Part shown: positions 47,146 through 56,427 of the stretch, piece after piece
Layout of the letters: each line of letters begins with the position of its first letter
Position numbering within the stretch: the first letter of the stretch is position 1
NCBI GenBank assembly: GCA_965223215.1
Contig: CBDCVZ010000010.1
Span: 6,448,001-6,512,000, forward strand
Direction: 5' to 3'
DNA from: JABDMH01 sp965223215
GTDB lineage: Bacteria; Bacteroidota; Bacteroidia; Chitinophagales; Saprospiraceae
Length of the DNA stretch: 64,000 bases
Translations under genes and position numbers: made by a program
The notes under the pieces: generated by a model
What the model was told of the DNA's origin: nothing
What the model saw: only the letters and a program-made list of their open reading frames with translations
The model's database searches: none

Positions 47146-48354
47146 ATGAGTTTAAAAATTGCTATCGTCTGTTATGGTCATTTTGATGCCACCTTGGCCT
47201 TGGCTAAATACTTACCCAGGTTGCATTCGGGGCTTCGAATCCACCTGATATTTCTTCTCGATCAGAGCGAATCCATCAGTGTGGAAAATGTCGATTTTCA
47301 GGGATATAGATCTGAGAACGGATTCGTTGAGGATGACGTGCTTAGAACTGTGCTCGGCCCGGAAATCTATACCTATATTCATCCTACCGTTGAGCTAAGG
47401 GCTTTTATTTTCAACAGCATTCGCCTTGCTGATCTGAAGAATTGGGCACTGCTGCAAGTTCTGAGGGAAGATTTAGTTAAGCAGAATTTTGATCTAATCC
47501 ACTTCGTCGGCAATAATAATGATTGGATTGTCAAGTTAAATCGAACAATGCAGGGTATTCCAAAGATCCATACCATGCATGAGCCCTATCCATTTAGTCC
47601 GCTGAGTGTCTACCGTGCTTTTCGATATCGATGGACCATTCAGCAGTTGCTCAATACCAGCTCAACCATTGTCGTCCCTTCGGAAATTTCGCGGAATCGT
47701 CTTGAAGATCATTTTAAAACCGACAGCATTCGTGTGGAGGTTATTCCCTTCGAAACATTTGAGATTTACACGGCCTATGGCCGAAGTGACCTTGCTACCG
47801 AGGCAAATCTCCTGCTCTACTATGGCTCAATAGTAGACTACAAGGGTGTTCCTGATTTAATTGAGGTTATGAGGTCTGTACAGGTTCATCAGCCTGAAAT
47901 AAGGTGCATCATTGCAGGTGCTGGTCGGCTGCCCAGGCCACTCGATTTCCCCACGAATACTCAGCTAATTAACAGATATCTAAGCAACTGTGAAATTGCT
48001 GATCTAAATAGACGTGCAGCATTGGTGGTCTGTCCTTATCGGAGTGCTTCACAAAGTGGTGTCGTTATGACCTCCTTTGCCTTTGGCAATCCGATCCTCG
48101 CGACTGCGGTGGGTGCTTTTCCGGAAATGATTGATCACCAAGAGACGGGCTACTTGGTCCAACCTGGTTCGAGAAGTGCATTGGCACAAGCGATCATCAG
48201 TCTATTTTCGCAAGGCAAAATGCTATGGGAAATGCAGGCTGCTGTGCGAAAAAGATATGTTGACAATCATAGATGGGAGCAGATTTGTACAAACCACCTT
48301 GATCTGTACTTTGAACTCACCAATGCCCATACTACAATGGTCGGAGTACTATGA
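47146..48354 (+). CDS. Glycosyltransferase family 4
   Basis: A 402-residue GT-B enzyme: N-terminal acceptor domain with IHFVGNNNDW and a HTMHEPYPF segment. The C-terminal donor domain has LLYYGSIVDYKGVPDLIEVM, the ATPase-like IIAGAGRLP and SASQSGVVMTSFAFGNPILATAVGAFPEMI, the usual E-x7-E-like region in which Ser replaces the first Glu. Cytoplasmic and retaining by family. It overlaps the following GT2 gene by four bases. Donor unknown. Confidence 0.88.
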   Translation: MSLKIAIVCYGHFDATLALAKYLPRLHSGLRIHLIFLLDQSESISVENVDFQGYRSENGFVEDDVLRTVLGPEIYTYIHPTVELRAFIFNSIRLADLKNWALLQVLREDLVKQNFDLIHFVGNNNDWIVKLNRTMQGIPKIHTMHEPYPFSPLSVYRAFRYRWTIQQLLNTSSTIVVPSEISRNRLEDHFKTDSIRVEVIPFETFEIYTAYGRSDLATEANLLLYYGSIVDYKGVPDLIEVMRSVQVHQPEIRCIIAGAGRLPRPLDFPTNTQLINRYLSNCEIADLNRRAALVVCPYRSASQSGVVMTSFAFGNPILATAVGAFPEMIDHQETGYLVQPGSRSALAQAIISLFSQGKMLWEMQAAVRKRYVDNHRWEQICTNHLDLYFELTNAHTTMVGVL

Positions 48355-49331
48355 ACTCTGGTATTTCTTTCATCATAATCGGCAAAAATGAAGCAGTGAA
48401 TATTGGTCGTTGCGTGGCATCGATCTATGAATCGATCGAGGCAATTGGATTGCAGACCTACGAATTGATTTATGTTGATTCACGGTCAAGCGACCATACA
48501 CTAAGGGTACTCGATAGTTTTCCGGAAATTCAAATATTTAATTTAACTGGTGAATGCAATGCGGCGATTGCGCGAAATGCGGGGGCACGAGAAGCGACCT
48601 TAGCCACCTTGTTTTTTATTGATGCCGATATGGAATTGCAGCCTGAGTTTTTTGTTGGGATTGTTTCGCCTGATGGCAGTCTACCCTATCCGGTGGTTTC
48701 AGGTTGGATCGGAGATGTTGAAAATGGTCAATTAACTGAAACCAGATATCAGAAAAAAAAGCTGCCGTTTTTTGCTCGAGAAACATTGGATGGAGGTATT
48801 TTCCTGATCCAGAAAACTAACTGGGATTTAGTAGGAGGAATGCACACAAAGTACAAAACTGGTGAAGACGGTGATTTGGGATTACGCCTTTCTGCTCGGG
48901 AGGTCCCTTTTCACCGAGTGCCCCGACTACTTACGTTGCATCACACGGTTTCATATCACCATCATTCACGAATGTGGCAAATGGTCTGGGATAAGTCGAT
49001 CTTTTACTGGAGATGTATCTTATATCGGGATCACCTCGGCAATAGGAACATGTATGGATTGGTTTGGAAAAACGATAAATCTTTGCTCTGGCTAGGCATC
49101 ACTTTCTTGGTGGGTTCGATCTTGCCTGCTTTATTTATCCCCTTCATTGGCATTTACTTTACAGCCATTTCTATACGAGCCTGTAAACAGCAGAATATCG
49201 GTCGAGTCCTTGAGTTTCTCGCTTATTACATGGTCGTGGATCTTTTCAATATTCTTCTGTTTTTCGTTTTTCATCCGCAAGCACACAAGGTCAAATATGA
49301 GCCGGTGCTCCGGAAGGTCACTGCTCCCTAA
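48351..49331 (+). CDS. Glycosyltransferase family 2 with C-terminal membrane helices
   Basis: A 326-residue GT-A enzyme: ISFIIIGKNEAVNIGRCVASI at the N terminus, YVDSRSSDHT, FFIDADMEL (DxD), and GEDGDLGLRL as the acceptor motif. Hydrophobic helices near residues 245-270 and 290-315 anchor it to the membrane. It begins inside the stop of the GT4 gene (ATGA). Adds a sugar to the lipid-linked repeat unit. Confidence 0.87.
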   Translation: MNSGISFIIIGKNEAVNIGRCVASIYESIEAIGLQTYELIYVDSRSSDHTLRVLDSFPEIQIFNLTGECNAAIARNAGAREATLATLFFIDADMELQPEFFVGIVSPDGSLPYPVVSGWIGDVENGQLTETRYQKKKLPFFARETLDGGIFLIQKTNWDLVGGMHTKYKTGEDGDLGLRLSAREVPFHRVPRLLTLHHTVSYHHHSRMWQMVWDKSIFYWRCILYRDHLGNRNMYGLVWKNDKSLLWLGITFLVGSILPALFIPFIGIYFTAISIRACKQQNIGRVLEFLAYYMVVDLFNILLFFVFHPQAHKVKYEPVLRKVTAP

Positions 49332-49353
49332 CTTTTACCGATTAGTAAGTCCA

Positions 49354-50304
49354 ATGCGAGTCTTGTTTGTCACCAATATGTATCCAATTCAAAGTATGTC
49401 GTATTTCGGCATATTTGTAAAGGAGCAAATTGAGCATTTGCAGAAGAACTGTGATGTTGAATCCGAAGTGTATTTTATTAATGCACGTGACCGAGGTAAA
49501 TTGGAATATCTAAAATCAATGTTTAGACTGCCCAAACTGATCAGAAGCCTTCAGGCTGATGCAGTGCATATTCACTACGGTATATCTGGACTGTTCCTTT
49601 TTTTCTCTCGACCCAAAGTGCCTGTTTTCCTAACCCTTCACGGTGGTGACATCTTGAAAAAGCAGGGTTTTTATTTTCAAAATATTTTGACCAGATGGAT
49701 CATGCGCAAAGTTGATAAAGTATTTATTCTAAATCAGGAGATGCAGGCAGAAGTTGAAGAACTTAATGTGGCATACGAGCATCTGCCCTGTGGTGTAAAT
49801 ACCGACTTTTTTAAAGCAAATCAGAACGGTGATGACCATCAAAACCCGAGGCTGGTGCTGTTTCCTGGAGATCCTAATCTGACGGTGAAGGATTATCCCC
49901 TTTTTAAAGCATCCATCGAAAGACTCCGAGAAATGAGCGGTGAGCACATACGACATGAATGCATCATTGGGATGAATAGGGAACAGGTGCGTCAAAAATT
50001 GTGGGAAGCAGACTGCATGTTGATGACATCGGTGAGCGAAGGATCACCTCAAATAATCAAGGAGGCATTGGCTTGTAACCTTCCGGTCGTGTCAGTCGAG
50101 GTCGGAGATGTACGTGAGGTTTTGGATGGAATTCCATCCTGCTATATTGCCGATGAAAGAGAACCCATGTTATTGGCCAGGTTGGTTGAAAAAGCGCTTA
50201 CCAGTCCATCCTCAGAAATACGTGAGCACTTTCTTGCTAAGGGCAAATATGACAATAGGTCGGTTTGTACAAAACTGGTGGCCAATTACGCCAAATTATT
50301 CTAA
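49354..50304 (+). CDS. Glycosyltransferase family 4
   Basis: A 316-residue GT-B enzyme. I chose the ATG at 49354, since the domain begins RVLFVTNMYP; a longer frame from 49147 overlaps the GT2 gene and encodes no domain. Signatures are SYFGIFVKEQIEHL, TLHGGDIL, and SVSEGSPQIIKEALACNLPVVSVEVGDVREVL, the conserved E-x7-E donor site. It is on the short side for the family but keeps both domains. Donor unknown. Confidence 0.88.
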   Translation: MRVLFVTNMYPIQSMSYFGIFVKEQIEHLQKNCDVESEVYFINARDRGKLEYLKSMFRLPKLIRSLQADAVHIHYGISGLFLFFSRPKVPVFLTLHGGDILKKQGFYFQNILTRWIMRKVDKVFILNQEMQAEVEELNVAYEHLPCGVNTDFFKANQNGDDHQNPRLVLFPGDPNLTVKDYPLFKASIERLREMSGEHIRHECIIGMNREQVRQKLWEADCMLMTSVSEGSPQIIKEALACNLPVVSVEVGDVREVLDGIPSCYIADEREPMLLARLVEKALTSPSSEIREHFLAKGKYDNRSVCTKLVANYAKLF

Positions 50305-50347
50305 GCTTTTTCTGATGAAGCAATTGCAAGTATCTTAAGGAGCACGT

Positions 50348-52189
50348 ATGTGTGGAATTTTAGGAAGTATTGACATGTCGATTCCCCTGGCAGCATTGAA
50401 CACAATGGTGCATCGTGGTCCAGACGATCATGGAATCTCGGTGGAGACCCTGAGAGATCGAACCCTTTGCCTGGCTCAGCGGCGGCTTGCCATTGTAGAT
50501 CTTTCCGTAGCGGGTCATCAACCTATGCATTCTGATGATGGACAGGCCTCGATTATTTTTAACGGCGAAGTTTACAACCATCTCGACCTCCGCGGCCGAC
50601 TTCCGAACGAATATGATTTCAAAGGGCATTCGGATACTGAGACACTGTTGTATTATTTGCAAGAATATGGCGTGGAAGGTGTGCGAGATTTTAACGGCAT
50701 TTTTAGCCTAGCCTATTTCGACCATGCAAATGACCGTCTATTCCTGGTGCGGGATCCCTATGGAGTGAAACCGCTCTATTATTTCATAGGCGAAAACGAT
50801 CAAGTTCTTTTCTCATCTGAATTACGAGCCATGCAGTGCCTAGTAGGCGAGGAAAAACTGAATATCGAAGCGTTGGCTCTTCTCCTGCGCTTGAGATATA
50901 ATCCAGCTCCCGATACACTCTTCAAGGGCTTAAAGAAGCTTAGACCTGGTCATTATCTAAAGATTGATTTATCGAAAAAAGAGCTGGCCTTTGAGTTAGA
51001 ATATTATGCCATTAAAACACGGGCAAAAACCAAATTTTCAACCCAGGAAGAATATATTGAAAAATATGGAGTAAAGATTGAAGAAGCCGTTGAGCGCCAG
51101 CTGATGTCCGATGTAGAAATAGGCATCATGTTAAGTGGTGGAATTGACTCAGCGATCGTAGCCGCCTTGGCACAGAAGCAGGTGAGCCAGCCACTAAAGG
51201 CTTTCACGATCGGTTTTGAAGGTGATTTTGGGGAGGATGAAGTCGCGGCCGCCCAAGAAACTGCTGAGCTTTTGGGTCTTGATCACCATTATCGTCGAAT
51301 TTCGTTCGATGATTTTCTGAATCAAATCAGAATCTGCACATCAATTGTTGAGGAGCCATTGGCGACCACTTCCATGATACCGATGTATTTCCTAGCTGCA
51401 TTGGCTTCCGACCACGTCAAAGTGGTCTTGACTGGACAAGGAGCTGATGAACCATTGGGTGGTTATTACCGCTATAAAGGTGAGCTCATGAATCAATGGT
51501 TACCTACGTACTTAAAACCCGTAATTTCGCGCTTGGTCTATTGGTCGGGAACTCAGGAGGAGAAATATCGTAGAGGTGCTAGGCTGATTAATATACCTGA
51601 TGAGGCATCTCGCTTTCTGTCAACTTATGAAATATTCACCCAGCCTGAAATCAAGTCACTTATCGGAGTAGAGGAGAATTTGGCTATCCAGCGGATCAAA
51701 TATCATCATGATTCTCTTTTGGTGGATCAAAATACAGAGGCTGTTGAGCGTATGATGGCCATTGATACACAACTAAATTTGGCAGATGATCTACTTAATT
51801 ATACCGATAAAATCACCATGCATTTTTCGATCGAGTGTCGGGTTCCCATGCTCGATCTAGAACTAGTGCGCTTTATAGAATCATTGCCAAGGGCTCTCAA
51901 GCTCAATTTGCAACACGGCAAAATCATACACAAGAAATATGCAAAGAAGATCCTTCCAGCTAGCATCATTAATCGTCCCAAAAATGATTTTAGATCACCA
52001 ACAAGAGTTTGGTTTGAAAGAGAAAGTGGGACCATCGCGGAAATCCTGTTGAGTAGTGGTTCGAATTTTTCTAAGATTTTCAATCAACGGGCAGTTTCGA
52101 GTATTTTACATCAACATCAGCAAGGTTTTAACAAGGAAAAGCAAATTTTTCTTCTGCTTAGCATTTATTACTGGTTGGAGACCTTATAA
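50348..52189 (+). CDS. asnB: Asparagine synthase (glutamine-hydrolysing)-type amidotransferase
   Basis: A 613-residue class II amidotransferase. The catalytic Cys2 follows Met (MCGILGS); the glutaminase domain has RRLAIVDLS and NGEVYNH. The synthase domain (from about residue 235) has the PP-loop LSGGIDSA, and VLTGQGADEPLGGY with SIECRVPMLDLELVRF are present. Within surface-polysaccharide loci such enzymes often amidate uronic acids instead of aspartate. A purine-rich AAGGAG lies five bases before the ATG, an unusually good Shine-Dalgarno for this genome. Confidence 0.93.
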   Translation: MCGILGSIDMSIPLAALNTMVHRGPDDHGISVETLRDRTLCLAQRRLAIVDLSVAGHQPMHSDDGQASIIFNGEVYNHLDLRGRLPNEYDFKGHSDTETLLYYLQEYGVEGVRDFNGIFSLAYFDHANDRLFLVRDPYGVKPLYYFIGENDQVLFSSELRAMQCLVGEEKLNIEALALLLRLRYNPAPDTLFKGLKKLRPGHYLKIDLSKKELAFELEYYAIKTRAKTKFSTQEEYIEKYGVKIEEAVERQLMSDVEIGIMLSGGIDSAIVAALAQKQVSQPLKAFTIGFEGDFGEDEVAAAQETAELLGLDHHYRRISFDDFLNQIRICTSIVEEPLATTSMIPMYFLAALASDHVKVVLTGQGADEPLGGYYRYKGELMNQWLPTYLKPVISRLVYWSGTQEEKYRRGARLINIPDEASRFLSTYEIFTQPEIKSLIGVEENLAIQRIKYHHDSLLVDQNTEAVERMMAIDTQLNLADDLLNYTDKITMHFSIECRVPMLDLELVRFIESLPRALKLNLQHGKIIHKKYAKKILPASIINRPKNDFRSPTRVWFERESGTIAEILLSSGSNFSKIFNQRAVSSILHQHQQGFNKEKQIFLLLSIYYWLETL

Positions 52190-52288
52190 ATCTCAAGATT
52201 ACCTTCCAGATAACATAATTTCTCATTCAAGCAATTTGGCAAGCCATCACCTGAATAACAGGACCCCTGGACCATCGTTCCCCACCTC

Positions 52289-53305
52289 ATGAAAATTTGG
52301 ATCGATTTTATCAATGCACCACAGGTCAGTTTCTTTGCGCCTTTTATTCGCGAGTTCAAAGCAAACAATCATGAGGTAATTCTGACTTGTCGTGATAGTG
52401 GTAATACGGTCGCACTCTTAAAGCAAATGGGGGTCTTATTTAATATTGTTGGAATTGGAGTAAGGAAGGCTACCATCGGCAAAATGTTTCATTATCCACT
52501 TCGAATCGTTCGTTTATACCGTGCCATTAGAAAATTAAAGCCGGATATTGCCATAGGGCAAAGTAGCTTTTATATGCCCGTGGTTGCACGGATACTTGGC
52601 ATACCTTCTCTCTATACCAATGATAATGAGCACGCTAGAGGTAATATCGTTGGATTCTTGTGTTCAGAGCGAGTCATGCTCCCAAAGGCTATGGCGGGCC
52701 TGAGCTCGACCAAAAAATGGCCGCTTAAGGACAAGGTTGATTTTTATCCCTGTGTTAAGGAAGCCATCTACCTCTCTCAGTCAAATGACACAGAGCTGAA
52801 TAGGATAAAAAAACCGGATACCATCTATTTTCGCCCGGAACCATCCACGGCACAATATTATCATGGCCCCACTCACTTTCTTGATGACGTCTTAGTCAAG
52901 TTATCCAACAGCCATCCAGTAATTATTTTACCCCGTGATCAGGAGCAGTTGAGGCATTATCTTCGATTGGAGTGCGATCAGATTTTCGTGGCTAGGGATC
53001 CAATTCCATTTTCAAGAATTGTGGCAAACTGTTTGCTCTTTATAGGTGCCGGTGGGTCTATGAATCGCGAGCTGGCGGTCTTGGGAATTCCGGTCATTTC
53101 TATTTATCAACAAGATCTCCTGGCTGTAGATCAGTATCTGATCGAAAAGGGTCTGATTGTAGCACGATCTAGTATTTCTGCGAAGGACATCTTGCAGATA
53201 CTCAAGAAAAAGAACACTGGCTTGCGAAATGAGCGGATGCTGGCCGAAGGAAAGCAGGCTTATCGGATGTTATACAGGAGTATAAATGAGCTTCAAAATG
53301 CTTAG
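52289..53305 (+). CDS. DUF354-family glycosyltransferase-like protein
   Basis: A 338-residue protein of the DUF354 family, with a GT-B-like fold. It opens MKIWIDFINAPQVSFFAPFI, then KPDIAIGQSSFYMPVVARILG and YTNDNEHARGN, followed by a C-terminal IGAGGSMNRELAVLGIPVI region similar to the donor site of MurG-type enzymes. Members occur in archaeal and bacterial polysaccharide loci. It overlaps the following oxidoreductase by 20 bases. Role probably transfer or handling of a UDP or CDP sugar (inference). Confidence 0.82.
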   Translation: MKIWIDFINAPQVSFFAPFIREFKANNHEVILTCRDSGNTVALLKQMGVLFNIVGIGVRKATIGKMFHYPLRIVRLYRAIRKLKPDIAIGQSSFYMPVVARILGIPSLYTNDNEHARGNIVGFLCSERVMLPKAMAGLSSTKKWPLKDKVDFYPCVKEAIYLSQSNDTELNRIKKPDTIYFRPEPSTAQYYHGPTHFLDDVLVKLSNSHPVIILPRDQEQLRHYLRLECDQIFVARDPIPFSRIVANCLLFIGAGGSMNRELAVLGIPVISIYQQDLLAVDQYLIEKGLIVARSSISAKDILQILKKKNTGLRNERMLAEGKQAYRMLYRSINELQNA

Positions 53306-54314
53306 AGCTGGAATTGTTGGTTTGGGAAAAATGGGCCTTTCGCATGCGGCCATCGTTGGGGCTCATCCCCAAGTGAAAATGGTTGCTGTCTGTGACACCT
53401 CAAAATTTGTTTTGACGGGTTTCAAGCGATATACATCGACAAGTACTTATACCAACTACCGTCAAATGATTGATGAACAAATGATGGATTTCATCATCGT
53501 TGCAACGCCGACCAAAATGCATTATCAAATGGTTAAATATGCCTTGCAAAACGGCATTAATGTGTTTTGTGAAAAACCATTTAGTTTGCACTACTCCGAA
53601 GGTGAGGAGCTTGTGAGACTGGCATCTAAGTCAAATCTAGTTACCCAAGTAGGTTACCACAACCATTTCGTCGGAACCTTTCGTGAATGTAAACGATTGC
53701 TAGACCTCAAGGTGATTGGCGACTTGACCCACTTTACGGGAGAAGCTTACGGCCCTGTGGTGACCTTGGAAAAGGGTAGGACCTGGCGCTCGGATAGGAA
53801 GGAGGGTGGCGGCTGCCTATATGATTATGCCTCTCACGTGCTTAATCTGATTCAGGAGGTGGTTGGACGCCCTAGCACCGTCTTAGGTTCATTGATCAAG
53901 TCGGTTTATTCAAGTGGTGTAGATGATTCGGCGTATGCCCTTTTGTCTTTAGAAAACGGATTGACAGGAGCGGTTTGGGTGAACTGGAGTGATGCGACCT
54001 ATCGGAAAATGTCAACTTCATTGACCATCGAGGGTAAGAAAGGTAAGATCATTTGCGATGCCACGGAGTTAAAGATATTCCTGAAAGAGGAACGTCCAGA
54101 TCTTGGCTTACCTAAAGGATGGAATGTACAGCATATTACCGATTTGGCACTACCGGTCAACTACTACCTGAGGGGTGAAGAATATAGTGCTCAGATAGAT
54201 TACTTTGTAGAGCATGTGATAACAAAGACCCAGAATAGCATTAATACCTTCGAACAAGGCTTGTACACTGATGAAGTCATTGTGAAAATTCTTGAAAGAA
54301 GCAAGGAAGGATGA
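53286..54314 (+). CDS. Gfo/Idh/MocA-family oxidoreductase
   Basis: A 342-residue NAD(P)-dependent dehydrogenase: Rossmann motif GIVGLGKMGLSH, VATPTKMHYQMV, and the EKPF segment (CEKPFSLHYSEGE) typical of the family. The C-terminal substrate domain has RSDRKEGGGCLYDYASHVLNL. Such enzymes oxidise the 3-position of nucleotide sugars such as UDP-GlcNAcA. It overlaps the DUF354 gene by 20 bases and the next gene by four. A sugar substrate is inferred from context. Confidence 0.88.
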   Translation: MSFKMLRAGIVGLGKMGLSHAAIVGAHPQVKMVAVCDTSKFVLTGFKRYTSTSTYTNYRQMIDEQMMDFIIVATPTKMHYQMVKYALQNGINVFCEKPFSLHYSEGEELVRLASKSNLVTQVGYHNHFVGTFRECKRLLDLKVIGDLTHFTGEAYGPVVTLEKGRTWRSDRKEGGGCLYDYASHVLNLIQEVVGRPSTVLGSLIKSVYSSGVDDSAYALLSLENGLTGAVWVNWSDATYRKMSTSLTIEGKKGKIICDATELKIFLKEERPDLGLPKGWNVQHITDLALPVNYYLRGEEYSAQIDYFVEHVITKTQNSINTFEQGLYTDEVIVKILERSKEG

Positions 54315-55216
54315 TTTTAGACAAAGTACTTTTTGGAGATAATCAATTTTTTGCAGTAAATCATGCATCTGATGAGAGATCTCGACAGCAAGCCATTCGG
54401 TTTCGTTCGGATGAGGACATTATTCGAGTCCTTGATGATGCCTACGATACTGGGATCAGGACCTTTATGTGTACAACACACAGTCGTATTGCAGGCATTT
54501 GCTGCCATATTCGAGCTCATCCGGATCGATATCATGATTTTAAGATCTTTCCTTGTATGCCATATGCCCATAAATATGCCAATGCGGTGACTGATTTAGG
54601 CATTGCCGGTGCCATTAGAAAATACGTGCCTGGAAATATTTTTGGAACTTTTGCCAAGGGTGGCTTGGCGCTTGTGAATAAGGATTTTGGCAAATTGATG
54701 CAGATACTAATTGATTCGGAAATGCAAATGTTTAAAGGCATATCCACTCCAGTAATTTTTTTGCAAAACGTTTTAGTGGATATGATCTTGGGCCTGGGTA
54801 TGTATGAAGTTTTTAGGGAGTATCACGACTATATCCAGGAGAAGTATGATTCGGAACCTGGCTTTATTACGATGAATATGCCAGCATTGCTGGATGCTCT
54901 TCAGTCGGTAGGCATTGAAAACCCTATTATTTGTTTTTCTATGAATAAGATAGGCTTTCGCATGTCTGGTGGAAAGACAAGTTATGAAAAGACCCTTAAA
55001 ACCCGGAAGTTCCGACCCATTGCGATGCAGGTCTTGGCTGCGGGGTCACTACGACCAAGGGAAGCCATTGGATACCTGGCGTCCTTCTCCAATCTGGAAG
55101 CCGTGCTATTTGGGGCGAGCTCGAAAAATCACATTGCCGAGACCAAATCCTTGATTGAGACGGCACTCGTACGGCATCGACCACTTGACCTTAAAAGTTC
55201 TAATCCTGTGTCCTGA
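54311..55216 (+). CDS. Uncharacterised TIM-barrel-like protein (last gene of the polysaccharide train)
   Basis: A 301-residue cytoplasmic protein I cannot assign firmly. The opening VLFGDNQFFAVNHAS and the C-terminal EAVLFGASSKNHIAETKSLIE resemble aldo-keto reductase strands 1 and 8. AYDTGIRTFMCTT is like their second strand, but the catalytic Tyr/Lys/His set of aldo-keto reductases is not evident. It overlaps the Gfo/Idh gene by four bases and so is very likely co-translated with it. It could be an isomerase or dehydratase-like sugar enzyme. I see no close named family. Confidence 0.7.
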   Translation: MILDKVLFGDNQFFAVNHASDERSRQQAIRFRSDEDIIRVLDDAYDTGIRTFMCTTHSRIAGICCHIRAHPDRYHDFKIFPCMPYAHKYANAVTDLGIAGAIRKYVPGNIFGTFAKGGLALVNKDFGKLMQILIDSEMQMFKGISTPVIFLQNVLVDMILGLGMYEVFREYHDYIQEKYDSEPGFITMNMPALLDALQSVGIENPIICFSMNKIGFRMSGGKTSYEKTLKTRKFRPIAMQVLAAGSLRPREAIGYLASFSNLEAVLFGASSKNHIAETKSLIETALVRHRPLDLKSSNPVS

Positions 55217-55257
55217 TATTACTTATCCTTTTTCCCGATAAACTCACGCTCATTTTA

Positions 55258-55500
55258 TTGGGGTTTTCCGCCATTTTGATTTTCCCCTGTCCAACCGATC
55301 ACCTAGTGCAGATCAAGGGACTCACCGGATCTTATGATATTAAGATCTTGGACATGTCAGATGCCACCCATCAAATTTTAGACACATCATCTGGGCTCAT
55401 AACCATTGATGTGCAGTCTTTGCCGCCAGGAGTCTACTTTCTTTCGATCCTCAGTAATTCGAACAATCATTTGCATGTTCAAAAGATGATCAAAAGCTAA
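55258..55500 (+). pseudogene. Orphan T9SS type A sorting-domain fragment
   Basis: Eighty codons from a TTG read as a typical T9SS C-terminal domain: a PCPTDHLVQI opening, YDIKILDMS, SLPPGVYFLSI and a final Lys-Met-Ile-Lys-Ser. No passenger or proper signal peptide precedes it. The frame opens only at 55204, after an in-frame TAA, and overlaps the preceding gene's end. It may be the remnant of a longer surface-protein gene or a very short cargo protein. The hydrophobic stretch before the domain could mimic a signal sequence, so expression is not excluded. Confidence 0.5.
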
Positions 55501-55518
55501 TTGGTTTGAGCCAACCGA

Positions 55519-56364
55519 TCAATCATTGATCTGGCGAAGGGCAACCATATTTTTGAGTTCGCCTATGCCGTCAATCGAGATCGCAATATGATCTCCTGAC
55601 TGAAGCGTAAAATCATCATCCGGTACCAGGCAGGTACCCGTCATTAGGAAACAACCATAGGGGAAGCTGCAGGCTCGAAAGAGAAAATGTACAAGCTCCG
55701 GTAATTTCCTTTTCATCTGACGGATGGCAACTGAATCTGAATAGAGTGTCGTACGAGCTCTAGAAATGGACATGCTAATTTCAGTGTCTTGTGAGATGGG
55801 TTCCTTTAGAATTAGTAAACAGGGTCCAAGCGCTGCTGATCGGTCGTACGTTTTAGCCTGGGGTAGGTAAAGTGGATTTTCACCTTCAATACTTCGTGAG
55901 CTCATATCATTGCCGATGGTATAAGCTTCAATCGAACCCTCACTGCTGCAAAATAGGGTCAGTTCAGGTTCTGGAACGTTCCAGGATGAATCGCTTCGGA
56001 TAAAAACATCCTCTTCGGGCCCCACCGTTCTTGGCGCGGTCGCCTTAAAGAAAATTTCTGGCCGTTCGGCGTCGTAGACACGGTCATAGAAATCACCACC
56101 TCCAGCGGCTTCTGCCTCCTCCATGCGCGCAACTTTGCTTTTCAGATAGGTCACTCCCGCAGCCCAGACTTCTTGATTTTTGATGGGAGCATTTGGAATC
56201 CATGTAGATGGGACCTCTATTTCGTCCCACTTCGACTTTTCAACCATTAAGTAATCGTGTAATTTTTTACGGTTTATCAACTCATCCCAATCTACTTCAC
56301 GCTTGATGAGCCAGCGATTGTCTAGCTGTAAATAAGCGTCATTTCCTTGGCGGTATAATCTCAT
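55519..56364 (-). CDS. Fumarylacetoacetate-hydrolase-family protein
   Basis: A 281-residue FAH-superfamily enzyme. Metal ligands lie in VPEPELTLF (the two Glu) and the Asp region GNDMSSRSIEGENPLYLPQAKTYDRS, with ALGPCLL after it. The family includes dehydratases and hydrolases of 2-keto-3-deoxy sugar acids as well as aromatic-degradation enzymes. Proximity to sulfatases suggests sugar-acid catabolism more than aromatic degradation (inference). Its length (281) is typical. It converges with the T9SS fragment. Confidence 0.87.
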   Translation of the reverse strand: MRLYRQGNDAYLQLDNRWLIKREVDWDELINRKKLHDYLMVEKSKWDEIEVPSTWIPNAPIKNQEVWAAGVTYLKSKVARMEEAEAAGGGDFYDRVYDAERPEIFFKATAPRTVGPEEDVFIRSDSSWNVPEPELTLFCSSEGSIEAYTIGNDMSSRSIEGENPLYLPQAKTYDRSAALGPCLLILKEPISQDTEISMSISRARTTLYSDSVAIRQMKRKLPELVHFLFRACSFPYGCFLMTGTCLVPDDDFTLQSGDHIAISIDGIGELKNMVALRQIND

Positions 56365-56427
56365 AAAAGTCAGTTTAGTTAACGGCTAATTTTCTGTAGA
56401 TCCCAATAATAAGAATTTATCGTGTGG

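Noticed and set aside
49147..49353. Longer N terminus for the GT4 gene
   Set aside because: The extra 69 codons overlap the GT2 gene out of frame and carry no GT-B features; the ATG at 49354 starts the Rossmann strand exactly.
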